64,000 bases of DNA from Coniferiporia sulphurascens (Eukaryota; Basidiomycota; Agaricomycetes; Hymenochaetales; Hymenochaetaceae): NCBI GenBank assembly GCA_002794785.1, contig NBBA01000009.1:992001-1056000 (forward strand), given 5' to 3'. Position numbers and translations under genes: made by a program. This document shows positions 1 to 12,157 of the stretch, piece after piece (position 1 is the stretch's first letter; each line of letters starts with the position of its first letter). The notes under the pieces were generated by a model. That model had not been told where the DNA came from, did no database searches, and saw only the letters and a program-made list of their open reading frames with translations.

Positions 1-841
1 TCCCTAATATTGTCTCTGACGACCTTTTGGTATCCCCTTGAACTATCACCAGCGGCCCATGCTTGGAAGTCATCTACGAAGTTTGAGACACCTAGAAAGG
101 ACATCTTCCTGAATGTCACATGGGTCCTCCTGGCAAATAATCCAAAAAGCGAGCGTTTTTCCTGATAAAAGTCAGTAATCTTGCCTTTATGAATATGCTT
201 TACGCACAATAGGTGGCTCTTGGTCCTGTAACTGAGGACATGCCATGAGATTAGTCAAAGCGTCTTCGGCATAATGAACACTTACTTCATCATCTTCATA
301 CGGCGTCCACAAAGCAGGAAGGTCTAAAGTTCACAGTAATGGTATTATCCAATGTGCAGACTCGGCAGGACAAACCTGAAAAAAATTCAGTGATGCGGTG
401 TACTGTCTTCAAGGAGGCGGGCTTTTTTGAAAGAAGTAGATAGGCGATCAGTCAGAGCCGAATTTCGAGCGTGATAATGTACCAGAGCTCGTATCTTCCC
501 AACGAGTTTGTCGTCGTCCGGGGCAAGGTGTCCGTCTTTGCTGAGCTCAAGGAGTAACTGTTCAAAGGATTTGGGTTGCGCGACCTGGCATTTCTATTGA
601 GCACAGTTGGCCGAAAGGCGGTCATAGCGATATCACAAACTTCAGAGATTTCATTTATGAGAATGCGATAGACGTGCAGCAAGTAACGATTCGACAGTGG
701 GAGATGTTTGTGAGATCCAGGATGAAAGATCCAGAGAAGTATTCCCAGTAGAGAAACGTGATGTGGTCTGATAGTAGTTTGTCGACCACGATTTGTCGGC
801 TGTTCGTGTGCCCTCTGCGTGTTTACGCGTTGACTAGGCAT
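1..841 (-). CDS. APC5: APC5-like anaphase-promoting complex subunit, 5' part (runs off the window)
   Basis: The gene reads leftwards from an ATG at 841 and its 3' part lies outside the window. APC5 is a scaffold subunit of the APC/C ubiquitin ligase that drives mitotic exit. Exon 1 gives a hydrophobic stretch (HHVSLLGILLWIF) comparable to the N-terminal segment of animal ANAPC5. Further exons can be read at roughly 390-340 and 320-240, and an exon starting near 168 encodes GLFARRTHVTFRKMSFLGV, which matches the ANAPC5 pattern GLF-R-x(5)-Y/F-x-K-L/M-SF-x-x-V. A 45-nt intron precedes that exon. The exon 1/2 junction near 480-400 is not settled. The family call rests on remembered motif similarity and not on a search. 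It is head-to-head with NOC3, 177 bp apart. Confidence 0.62.
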
Positions 842-1018
842 CGTGTTCAAGATGTCAGATACAAATTAGTGATGAAGACATCAATTCAAGCACGAAACGC
901 GGACTCGGAGCCCAAAACGCGGAACGCGTCTTGACATGCGGAATTTGCCGACTCGGCGACGCGCAAATTTATGGTACGCCTTCATTTCCGAATCCGTTTC
1001 CGAGTCTCGACGTCGACC
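842..1018. promoter_or_regulatory. Shared divergent promoter APC5/NOC3 with an ACGCGT box
   Basis: This 177-bp spacer separates the two divergent start codons. It holds ACGCGT at 924-929, the core of the MCB element bound by MBF-type cell-cycle factors in fungi. It also holds a perfect 11-bp palindrome, GCCGACTCGGC, at 947-957, and GGACTCGGAG just upstream at about 901-910. Function is inferred only from the motifs and the position. Confidence 0.45.
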
Positions 1019-3917
1019 ATGGCAGCCAAAGGCAAGGTCCTGGGGAAAAGGCCTGCTACCGCTTCACAGGTGGGACCTCGCTATCGCACATCTGCCTAGC
1101 TACTAATACTTGCGTTGCAGAGACCCACAAAAAAGCAAAAGACAGCGCCTGGTAAAGCATCTAATAAAACAAACTCGAAATCTGCTACCAAGGGCAAAGA
1201 CCACGCATTCGAGAAGGCATACATTCCCATTCCTCTGGACGGCGATCAAAGTGGAGACGACGGGGCAGTGTCGGAAGAGGATCTTGCTTTTTTCGCCGAG
1301 AATGCCAAAGCCGCGGACGGTTTCCTAAAAAATCTTGATGAGAAGGGGATTGGGAGGTATGTTTTTTTACTGCTGAAGCTTCTAGCTGTCCTACTGAATA
1401 TCGTATGCAGAAGCAAAAAGGAGCAAGATCGCTTGCATAAACTGGGGAAACCTCAGCAAAAAGCCAGCGCGAAAGATGATGATCTTCCATCAATAGATTC
1501 GCATAGTGAGGATGAGGGGTCGTGGTCTTCCGGCATCGACGACGACGACGACGTATCGGTGCTGTCTGTTGATAGCGATGTATCAGCATCCTCTTCCACC
1601 GGTCCAACACGAGTAAAACCTGTCCGCGTTGACTCGGACGATGAAGAGATGGCGTATGAGGTGCTCCCCAGGAAACGGAGGAAGTCTTGGGATTCGGATG
1701 AGGAGAAGGGCATCGCGCGCCTGCCCATAAAGTTGCAGAACGGCAAAGTGCAACAAACGGGTGGAAAGGTTATTCCACAGGGGCGGGAGGATAGCGATGA
1801 GGAGAGTTCGGAGGACGAGGTGGATATAAACGAAGAAGATCGTCCTGTCCGGGAAGACGTTTCAACTGGTGCTCGGTTTGGAAGACCAGCAGTGATTGAT
1901 GTCGTCTCAACGAAGTCAAGGAAAGCGAGAGTGCAAGCCGCAAAGGAGCAAATAGCGAGTATATGCCAGGACATAGTGGCTGATCCAGAAAATAGTGTGG
2001 GTCGTCATGAATTCGGTGACGAAGGCCAGCTTGTTCTGATATCTCTGCTACAGCTTGGACTTTTGCGTCGCTTGCATACCTTTTGTCTAGCGGAAATTTC
2101 CACGTCTTCTCACCCCGAGCCTGTCCCAAACGATGTCCTTATCCGGAGACTGGCGTTACTTTCTCAACTTGCCGTATTCAAAGATGTTATTCCAGGTTAT
2201 CGAATTCGACCTCTCACGGACAAGGAAAAAGCAGAGAAGGTCAGTCAGATTGTCCAACGGACAAGGGACTTCGAGCAGGGTCTCGTGAGCGTGTATCAGT
2301 CATATCTTCGAAGCCTCGAAGCTGAACTAAAAGGTACATCGACATGTCTAAATTTGTTTAACTTGATGTTGATTGCTCATAGCTAAGAGTGAGCTCGCGG
2401 ACACGGCATTGCAATGCATATGCAGGCTACTTGCCGACCTGACGCATTTCAACTTCCGGGTGAATCTTATGACCGCTGTCGTTGCTCGGCTGAGTAGGAA
2501 GACATGGGACGAGGTCAGTTTCCTTCACTCTCATCGTTCTTCAGATCACATTATTAAGATTGTTTTTATCCTGCCATAAAGTCGTCGGACCTTTGTCTAA
2601 AAACTTTAACTTCCGTCCTCCGCGCAGATATGCAGGGGCAGCCTTCGCTCGAGATTGTGCGCCTACTGAATCGAATGATCAAAGAACGCCGTTTCAGTGT
2701 ACACCCGAACGTCATGTTCTGCCTTCTCAGTCTACGTCTCAAGACGGAGCTTGGTGGCGTCCGAGCGTCACAATCCAAAGCTGACAAGGAGAAGCCAGTA
2801 GACATCCTGTCGAAGGGCAGAGCTGCGGGCAGGAGAGCAAAGGGGAAAGCAACAGCGCAGCCGCATTTGAGCAAGAAGGCGCGGAAAAATCTCAAGGAAA
2901 ATCAGGCTATTGAGGAGGAGATGCGGGAAGCAGATGCAGAGGTTGACCAAGAAGAACGTGCTTCAACAGTAAGTAGAGACAATCTATCCATTCAACGTGA
3001 ATTTTAATTGATCCTCCTTATAGCAAACAGAGACACTGAAGCTTCTATTCGTGCTTTACTTTCGTATACTAAAAAACGACAAGCCAACACCTTTATTACC
3101 TGCTGCACTACAAGGAATTTCTAGGTTTGCGCATCTTGTCAACATCGATTTCTTCAGGGACTTGCTCCAGGTCCTACGCGACCACATTTCTCGGAACGCC
3201 AGACCCGATGTGGCAGAAGGGGACGAAGATGCAAATAAAGAAGTGGAGCAAGACCAGGACGTACGTGATATACATCGACGTTTGCAATGTATCGTAACTG
3301 CGTTTGAATTGTTATCTGGCCAAGGTTAGTGAACGCTAGCCCATTTAAGGGTTTCTTGCGCATGCTGAACCCCTGTCCCTTTCATTGTAGGAGAAGCACT
3401 TAACATTGATCTGACGGACTTTATCAACCGACTATACGCGTTAATTGTTCCTCTGAGCACAATGCCAGGAATCGAAGATCCCGTTGCGGGAACGAAGGCA
3501 TCCCTCGGGCCCAAGTCGGCAAGCCAAAATGATACGCCTGCAAACATGCTCTTCCGCGCCCTAAATCTCGTGTTCTCACCGCGCTCGCCTTCCTTTGGAA
3601 AATCGCCGCCATGGCGGACTGCCGCATTCGCCAAACGTCTCCTCACCGCTTCCTTACAATTCCCGGCATCGACCGCGATGCGCTCGCTGGCTTTCGTGAA
3701 GAGCCTCTTCGCAAAGGAGCCCAGGCTCGAGGCACTTCTTTCGGCGGAAGACAGGATGGCCGATGGGGTGTACCGGCCGGACGTCGACGACCCACAGCTT
3801 TGCAACCCGTTCGCAACCAACCTGTGGGAGCTGCAGCTGCTGATGGAGAGACATGGCGACGAGGGTGTGAGGCGAATGGCAGTCGAGCTGCTGCATTACT
3901 CTCGTGACCAATCGTGA
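1019..3917 (+). CDS. NOC3: Nucleolar complex protein 3 (Noc3), 60S ribosome assembly
   Basis: Noc3 partners Noc2 in nucleolar 60S pre-ribosome maturation and export, and in yeast it also helps to load replication factors. My model has eight exons: 1019-1069, 1121-1356, 1411-1996, 2054-2333, 2383-2513, 2582-2968, 3024-3324 and 3391-3917. All junctions are GT-AG and the total gives 832 aa. The N-terminal third is acidic and lysine-rich, with serine/aspartate runs and basic clusters. The conserved core follows, with the hallmark stretch PGYRIRPLTDKEKAEKVS near residue 340. The C-terminal half holds the CBF/Mak21-type region, with GISRFAHLVNIDFFRDLLQVL and the ending YSRDQS. The 57-nt intron at 1997-2053 is in frame and free of stops, so a retained form would insert 19 residues. 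The start has a good context, ACCATGG. Confidence 0.93.
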
Positions 3918-4810
3918 TAGTGCTTCCGTCATCCTCTACATATGTTTGTAACATTTGCCAAACTTACTCTGCAATCCATTCCAGGAACTTGACTGTGGAA
4001 TGGAATCATATCCCGTCGATCACTCTTAATTTATATTATATCTAATCTTATCTCCAGATAAGATAAATTCCTGTCTTCTCCACCATTACTGTGTCGCTAC
4101 TGGTGTTGCAAAGCATATACATTAAGCTAGAACAAACGCTAGCACCACGAGACGACGAGCGGGTTTAGGGTCTTCTGCTTTTCATTCAACGCCGCACATT
4201 CAATCTTAATTCTTAATGAAGGAACTGCCTGAGTCATTTCTAACGTGAGACAATTACGTTGCTCCCCAATATTAAATGGTGCATGTCTCCTTGCTTGTTG
4301 GGGCGCAGTCCGGTATTGAAAGATGTGTCCCAGGTTCTTCGCACAATGGGAAGGGGGTGAGGGTGAAACTTTCACCCCAACCCACGCATCATCGGACAGC
4401 AGAGGATGATTCTCGGCAAATCCAAAGAGGAGCGGTATCAATTAAACGTTAGCAACTACTTCTTCCATCGAAGAGGACTCTCGATTTACAGCATACCGTA
4501 TTCTGGGGGCTTCCGGTCCCATTAATGAATTTTCTCGCGGCATACATCACTTCCCAGCCAACAACTCTCTTTCTGCCCTACTTCTTCTTCCCCTACTTTC
4601 GGTGTCACTCAGGCCTTTTTTTTTCCGTGCATATGCGCAGGGACGGGCGGCCATCATCCCAGTGCCAGTGAGTCGAACTTCCCTTCTTACATTTCATTTT
4701 TGCGCCTGTCACCCGGGCTTGCACTCGCCGCACGAGACTTCTCCTGGGCGCTAAGTGCAAGTGGGCGTCCAGAATCAAAAAGAGGCCCACTATGGGGTTG
4801 GGGACAGTCC

Positions 4811-4817
4811 TTATAAA
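4811..4817 (+). promoter_or_regulatory. TATA-like box inside the gene-poor spacer
   Basis: TTATAAA sits in otherwise mixed-composition sequence. About 30 nt downstream begins a stretch rich in CAA and CAG, as at many fungal transcription starts. The first ATG follows at 4912 and opens a frame of only 67 codons with no recognisable product. It may start a noncoding RNA. Confidence 0.2.
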
Positions 4818-7800
4818 CCCGGATTCTAGACCCGGCTCAATCCGAAGCACAACCAACAGCGAAAGCTATTATTCATATATCGAAGGGGATTAGCAAAAGA
4901 TCGGCCGGCTGATGATCTCGTCACCCTCAAACACCTATTCAAAAGGTCCTAGACTCACACTTGCGTTCATATGCATTAACCACATGCGCCCAATAGAGAT
5001 AGTAATTGCCACACCCCCCGTACGAAGAACGGCGACGGACTCGAGCCCGACCGGCGTCGCCGAATCCAGAACGTACAGCGTCGATTCTTTTCGGCCGCCT
5101 CTGGGCCGCGAATAAGGTTACGACGAGTCAATAGCCGAACAAAAGACACTTGTCATGCGCTCCTCCTTCCTTCGCACGCAAGCGCAAGGACAAAAGCTCT
5201 GGCTATCAGCCACAAGCGCGCCGGCGAGTACTAGTATGAAGAATCGCCTTTTGCGGGTGCACTCTTATCGGAAGCTGCCGACGAGCCCCAGGCTGTGGCC
5301 AAAAGACGCACCGGCAAGGCAAAGCCAGGATGTGGGCTCTGATGCAGGTCTTGTGTTCCATCTAATTACCTACGCATTCGCGTTATGTGTTCCCACTAGC
5401 ACTACTAGCTGGCGGGAACTAATAGCCATATACGTCCCGCGCGAGTACGTATGTAAGCACAAGCGGGCTTCGTTTCGCCGTGTTTCGCCCCCTTCCTCCG
5501 CTTATCGGACCAGTGACGTTGCCGTGCCCGCGGTCTAGACCACCGCGGCCATCCGGCCACAGAGCTCGCGCAACAAAGAGGGTGGCAGCAGGAGCAGGAG
5601 AGAGGGGGGGAAGGAGAGTAACAGGGGGAGGGGGAGGAGAGGGGCGGGGAGCGTCGAGACTTGAGTCCGTGATCGCAATTACACAGGGTGTGACGTCCCC
5701 AGGAGCAACTTGAAGCGACTCGCGGAAGAGCGGGTGACGACCTCGGAAAAGAAGGTTGGGCCCCGATATCACATTCATGATTTCTGGAATCCCTTTCTCC
5801 CAGCACCGGACCCCCCCTGTCCCATAGACCATATGCCCCTCCATCGGCAAGGGTTCAGGCCCGAAGCGCAGGCGTATGCTAATCCGGGTGCTTGGATAAG
5901 GGATAGGGGCCCGCCCCCCTGCTTCTCCCCCCCTCCGAAGTCACGCACCACGGCCGAGAAGGAATTTTTGGGGGAACGATTTGGGACGAAGGGAGAAGCG
6001 GGGTTGTATTTACTTGTGCGGCATAGCAGCAATTTCCGAGTTCGAGGTTTCGTTTTGCGTCGTACGCGTCCGGGGGAGGTGTCGTGATTTCCAGTTAACA
6101 ACGGGCGCTTCCCCGTTTCCGGCGCTAACAACGTCCCGAAGTCTTTTCCCAATTAGTCAGGTCTTGACCAGCTTGTAGGCGCATGCTAATCCGATATGAA
6201 TTTTTGAATACGACGTCCTCCAAACGGCCTAGCTCCCCCCCTCCCGTCTCCGACTCTCCGCACTCGATCTTATACACACATACAAGTATATCCGCATCTT
6301 TTCGTCCATGTTTCTCCGCCATCGGGCTTGAATAAAGGAAAGTAAAAAAAGCTTCGCAATACAGTAGAGAAGGAAATGGGCGGAACGCTCCATCGGCTCT
6401 ATCCGTCACAGGGTGCACACAAGGACAAACATGCTTACGGGATGGCAGGCAGCATCCTGTGATTAGAGCCTATCTGGATAGACCATAGAAACTTAGTGCT
6501 CAGTTAATGCGCTCTTCTTCAACAATGCCTATTGTCCATGCGGAAACTCGGGCGACGTGACCTTTCCGAGGCGCTAGGCATTTCATATCATCTCCCAAAT
6601 CTCAACAGGCCACTTCCTTTCAGTTCGAGATCCGACAAAGTTTGTACAAAGAACTACACTCAATGAACTATACTACAAAGCACTATCGATTCGACCCGGG
6701 CGCTGTGCAGATACTCACTACACGGCCCCCGCCTTTGTAACTATTTTTTACGTTCTCGCTTCTGCACAGCTTACAATGAGGCAACAATATAATATGCGTG
6801 CTCCACAACTTGGAGGTCAGCAGGCACCTTTGTGAGGTATAAGTAGTGCGCATAGCTGCGGCCGTACGGCTTCGCCGACGCCTCACTGGTCTCACTTCTC
6901 GGAGCACAAAAGCTTGTATTCTGGTCCGTTCATGTGCCTTGTAAACGTGTCTGCACCCGAGTGTATCATCGGTCCGCTACACGTATATGAACAACATCTC
7001 CGTCGGCCAAGTCCAATTGAAATTACCATGAATGATAAATGTCATCGAATCTCGGAACGAAATACTTGAACCACCGCCATGTGATCCATTGATTTAACTT
7101 GCGCCGTGGCTGTTCTTGGAAATGTCAACCGACGAAGCGGTGACTCGTTAAAAAAAATAGAACAGGTGAAATCGATGAAGCATTCGCTTCGCAAAATAGC
7201 ATACGCTCCTCTTGTGTTAATTTGCCCGCCGGAACTCCCAGACTCACTTACCGCTGGGCGAATTTAGCCAGAAGGGGAAAGTAAAAGGCGGAAAAGCGAG
7301 CCATAAGATAACAACACCATGTGTTTGCCACAACGTCTACTTAGCAACCTCCGGCGGATTACCAGGGACGCTCCGAGCGCGGCGCAGACAGCGGCTCATT
7401 TCCGCCTTAATCACCATCGTTTTACTGCACCCGAAGAAATCAGCGCGATCATGACGGCTGGAAGACACGGCGTTCACATTACCAGTTTTCCTTTTTTTTC
7501 CCCCTCCGTGCAGGCTCGGAAGGAAAACCAACTTCTGTTCCAGCTGATTTCAGGACCTTATTCGCGGGCTAACTCAGGAAATATTAGCTGTTATTCCGGG
7601 CGGAGCTCAGGATAATCAAGAGCACAGAATTAGCGAAGGAGACTTGCTGATCCCGGATAGCAGGTGTAGTTAGGACGCCTCTGAAGCCGCGAGCGTTTAA
7701 GAATCCAATACAAACCTATTTTGGACGTTCTTTGCCTTCTTCAGTAGCCATTCTTCTATGCTACACGATGTAAAATGTTGTCCGAGCTTAACTTGAGCTT

Positions 7801-10131
7801 CCCAGACGGATGTTGCTGCAAGTCGATTATAAGGTGCGTTGCTATAGAACGACCAAACTGTATCTTTTTTTAGGTGGAAAAAAATTGGAAGAAAAAAAAG
7901 GACGTTGAAAGAAGAGGCCTGAAAGGGCAGAATGGGTTGATAGACTTGCCTCATCTGACGCCCCGAGGAAACTGCGTTAGCCTGGATAAGAGATGTGATC
8001 GATTTTGCTGTGACGGATAGACATACTGTATTGTTGGTCCGAGACGGTTATTGATGCTTCCCAAGTACGGCAGCTAGTTGGCAATTGGCGGCGGGAGTTC
8101 CGGTGCTCTCGGACCGAAGCCGAGTTTGATCTGCTGTTGCTTCAATTGGAACAGTCAATGTGCGGGGAAACCGGGACGAGAGCGTCGTCGGCGGGCTTTA
8201 GCGATGTGGGTATCTGGCACTGGCGCGGTGAGATTTGACATGGGTGCCTTGGGCTTCCCGTCCGGGGAGGATCACGTGTGTGTGGGTGATGTTGTTCCGA
8301 GCTGGTGTTCCCCGACTTTTACGAAACGGAAGCAATTTTTTGTTGTTCTTTCTGTTTCTTCTATTAAATGGGACAGCTGACGTTGCTCCGGGAATAGCAA
8401 TCGTAAACAAGCTTTAGAGCTGGATAAGCAGGTACGTGGGCCGCCCATGATGGAGGACATCGATGGGATTTTGCATCCGGTGCTTCATCAGGGATATGCT
8501 TTTTTCGCACTGGCGCCGCAGGGACGAAGCGAAATGAAGTACTTCCAGAAAGCGTGGTAGTTGTGCGCGAGAAAGAAAAGCCGGGAGCTAAGGAGGACGC
8601 ACACGCGGGGAGGCGGATATCCGAGGCGTCCGGGTTGGCGCCTCAAAGTGTGGACGAGTAGCAAAAGAGAAGAGACGTGGGTGCAGCGGCGGTGAAGTGC
8701 AGGAAGAAAAAGACGCGCGTACGTGTGAGCAATGCGCTGCGGACCGCAGGCCGAGCTGTGACGTCGGGGAGCTCAGCGGACCGTGACACCGGGGCACGTC
8801 ATCGTGGCTCCGAACGCTAAAAGTCGTATTAATGTTCATTTCGAGACGGGCTATGTATAATATTAATGTTAATATGGCGCGTTGATGGATGTCTAAGTTC
8901 GCGAGTAGGCAGGCATGACCCGAGCCATCGGTCTTTTCCACCGCGACCCTCGGCTTCGGAAGCTGGGAAGCGGCACGAGTTGGCATCACAAGTAATAATC
9001 AGTAACCATGGCCTAGTGGACAGCTCACTCGTGGTCTGTGCACAAAACCAACACCGACCACTGACAGCTGCCTTTTATGCGCGCTACATGTATTTGACTG
9101 TTTTTTGACGCTGGTGTTATGGGTGTCAATCATGCTCAGAAGCACAGCACAGTGCCTCGAGGAAGTGACGTAGCCCCAACGACATTTGTCTATCACGTAA
9201 TCATCTACTGTGGCTCCTGTGCTACGGCTGCCCTGTTCAGGCTTGTTCTCTCTCAGGCATGAAAGCCCGAGCCTCCGTCACAGCCTCCCGGAGCAAAGAA
9301 AAGTGCCCCTGTCAACTGCTTTGTTGCCCGGCGTCCAAGGGCGGCGCAAACAGACACGTGTCACGCCCGTCCGCGATTCCCTTTTTGTCTGCCTTTCTCG
9401 TCCTCCGTCCAGTTCCGTCCCCCTCGGCCCGGTCCCGTCTTTAGTCCCACTCGCACAACACTCGCTTGGCAGACCAACTTCTGCGGAAAAGTGTGTGAAA
9501 GTCAGTGATAGATGAGGGCGGTGGGAGCACCTCGGCCGGGCCAGATCATCAGCCTCCCGCCCGGGGTGCTCCTAAAGCTTAAATCAATAAACTTACTATT
9601 GAGCGTCCCTTTCAGCCTGGGCTGTCGCCGCGCAGGAGATGTGCCTCCACATCTCTCGGCCAATCTCACCCTACAAGATGCGGGCGTGGGCGCAGCCAGA
9701 ATGCCGCGCTCTTCCTCGTCCCTCACCCACGCTATCCGAGCGCGCGCATAATCTCATCTGATGTCACCACGGATGATGTTCCGGACTCCGCGCTCTTTTC
9801 TTCTTCTTGCTGTTGTTTGTTCCTCTTTGCTTCTTTCGTCTCTCGTCTGTTTCTCAGGCTTCGCCTTAAAGGGGACTATGTCAGCCGGAACATGGTGTGC
9901 CCGTGTTGTAGCCACTTTTGGAGAACTTTGTCTCTTGCTCCGTCTCTGTAGTACGTGGTTGTGCGTCGCGCGTGGTCATTTTTTAATTAATTTTAAACCT
10001 GTAGTGTGTGCGGTGAGAGAGGCAGCGATAAACATCTGTATGATATGATTGCTCGCGTCCCTCCATCAAAATCGATTTTGCGTTAGGACAAAGAAGGTCA
10101 AGAGGCAAGAGGGCCGGACTCGGATGTGTCG

Positions 10132-10138
10132 TATAAAA
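10132..10138 (+). promoter_or_regulatory. TATA-like box inside the gene-poor spacer
   Basis: TATAAAA lies just downstream of a GGACTCGGA motif near 10115. No convincing reading frame follows it. It is recorded as a possible start of a noncoding transcript only. Confidence 0.18.
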
Positions 10139-10703
10139 CGCGGATAATTACGAAACTATATTGGCGAGATGCCAACTCCACACACATCTTCCACGTAAAT
10201 CCCGAAGAATTCCTTTTTCTTTTCTTTTTCGTTTTGTTGGGCATTACGGCTACGCCCGATTATCGCACGTAATTGCATACATCACCGCTGCTAGTAGCCT
10301 GTGACGCGCGCGCGCAACACGGCAGATCCGTGGCCGTGGCCGTATCTTCGGAAATCGATGCTCACAAAAATCAAAATCAAATGCATGGAAAGAAAGAGAG
10401 AAAAAAGGAGTAGGAGGAGAAAAAAAGCCGAGAACTTCTATTACAACTGCTATACAGTCGCGTGATGGAGCGCGCACGAAGCGCCCTTCTCGTTGGCCAG
10501 GACGACTGGGAAGGAATAACCCGTATGACGACGGAAACTAGCTCAAACTTCCGTAACTCGTAACCCGTAACCCACAGCCCGCATCCGCATCCGCACCCGC
10601 TGTGCCGCGTGCTCACGGGCGGCTAGGCAGCCCTGTTACGCCACAACCGTGTTTCGTCTGCGCTCGCGCTCCCCCATATGGATACTAGTACTGTATGTAC
10701 TCC

Positions 10704-10721
10704 AAAAAAAAAAAAAAAAAA
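10704..10721 (+). repeat. (A)18 homopolymer
   Basis: Eighteen adenines in a row, followed by a GGGCCCCCC run. A TACTAGTA palindrome lies about 20 nt upstream. No element boundaries or target duplications were seen around it. Confidence 0.9.
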
Positions 10722-12157
10722 GGGCCCCCCAGCGTCCAGCGTCCCGCGCTCGTCGCACGTGCGAAGCGTCTCATCCTCATCCTCTGCCCGGGCGCAACAC
10801 CACAACGAGTGATTGTGTATTGAAGTCCTTTGATGACCCGGATGATGCGCGATAGGGTCATGCTCAGCCTGCCTTCCTTTGTCTCCTCTTTTCGCATACA
10901 GTCCCTTTTACGTGTTCTATTTATTCACGTGTGTATTCCTAGCCAAACGTCGCGTGTACGTATTCGCCGGCCGGGGTGGGACACCCCCTCCTCATTGTCC
11001 TTACCCGCCTTTCGGTGCTTTTTTCCCATAAGGTCGCGAAAATCAATCGATTACGTAAGCGGGTCGATTCAAAATATACGACGATCATGTTTCAAACCCG
11101 CTTTTGCGTTCTCAAAGTTGCAGTGTGGGTAGGGTAGGCGACCCCACCCAGTCAATCGCAACCGAAACGTGGTCGCCGTGCCTTGTTGGAAAAAATTTGA
11201 TTGAAAGAAGAAAGGGTCACGTCTATTTTGAAGTCCGGGAAGATTTGTACCATGATGAAACAGGCGAAATATGAGAAACATCGGTGTAAAGAGAGAAAAA
11301 GGGGAGAAGGAAAGAGAAATTTGTTACGGTTTTAACCAATAAAAAGTAAAGTACATTTATGTCCGATACGAAGAGGGGAATAGTTACGAATAGAGCCAAA
11401 AAGGATACATAGGGTAGAATCAAGGCGCACCGTCAAAACCGTCACCTGCGAGTGACTTTTGAGGCCAACAGGAAAACAAGGTGTGGGCCACGTAAAAGGA
11501 AACAGTTCGAATGAAAAGTCAAGATACAGGGTTGGTTTGAATGTGAAAGAAAAAAGGAAGAACCGACACAAAACACAGGGGACTGGATAGCATACATACG
11601 ATATGAACACAGATATACAATAAAAAAATGGTAATGTATCACAGACGAAACGAAAGGGATATGTGGAGGGTGGAAACACGGTGTCGACAGGCAAGGCCCG
11701 GACAAAAGGGGTTAAACGCTTTGAAGCTTAGAAGATGACTACAGGAAAACAAAAGACAGCACATAGAGACAAAATGAGGACAGGCACGGAATAGAACAAG
11801 CCGAGAGGCCCAGGACATAGGTTGAGAGAAGATGGTGCGCATTGAGGGGCGCGAGTGTTCGTGACCAAGAAGGATGCAGGAGTTATGAAGAACATAGGGT
11901 TGTGAGTATATCCAAAAGTCGTCGTAGCGTCGGGAGGGGAGGCTGCGGCGGAACATCCTTATGTGTTGCGGATGTGAAGGAATAAAATAAGAGGATATAT
12001 ATGGATACTTTACTGATCTGTGCGGACGATGTTGCATAATATTGTCATGAATTCGTCAGCCTTGGCTGTCCAGAAAGTGAGGGGCGACGGTATAGGCTGG
12101 TGGTACGGCCTTGAAGGCGCGAGTAGAAGACGCTCAGGGGAGTTCTTCGCGGGCGTT

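Larger units (their letters stand above)
3918..12157. other. 8.2-kb gene-poor convergent spacer between NOC3 and the TEA gene
   Basis: No stretch here gives a supportable protein. Open frames are short (up to about 130 codons), lack recognisable domains and occur on both strands. The DNA is mixed-composition unique sequence with a polyA tract at 10704-10721, many purine- or pyrimidine-rich runs and several TATA-like boxes (4811, 10132). The right end, about 11300-12157, is AT-richer and lies directly behind the TEA gene stop, so part of it is probably that gene's 3' UTR. The spacer is far longer than others in the window, which are mostly 0.2-1.5 kb. It could hold long noncoding RNAs, fast-evolving small genes or decayed repeats. 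Confidence 0.6.

Noticed and set aside
5155..5538. 127-codon plus-strand frame with ATG in the first gene-poor spacer
   Set aside because: No domain, no consistent splicing, and composition like the surrounding noncoding DNA.
9001..9060. tRNA-like A-box (TGGCCTAGTGG)
   Set aside because: No B-box (GGTTCGA) at the right distance and no cloverleaf could be drawn.
9761..10048. 95-codon frame with a hydrophobic N-terminus resembling a signal peptide (small secreted protein)
   Set aside because: A single short frame in T-rich DNA, which gives Leu/Phe/Ser/Cys runs by chance. No promoter signals and no repeat of the pattern nearby.
11332..12037. Minus-strand frames of about 120-130 codons directly downstream of the TEA gene
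   Set aside because: They overlap each other in different frames and fit the AT-rich 3' UTR of the TEA gene better than a coding sequence.
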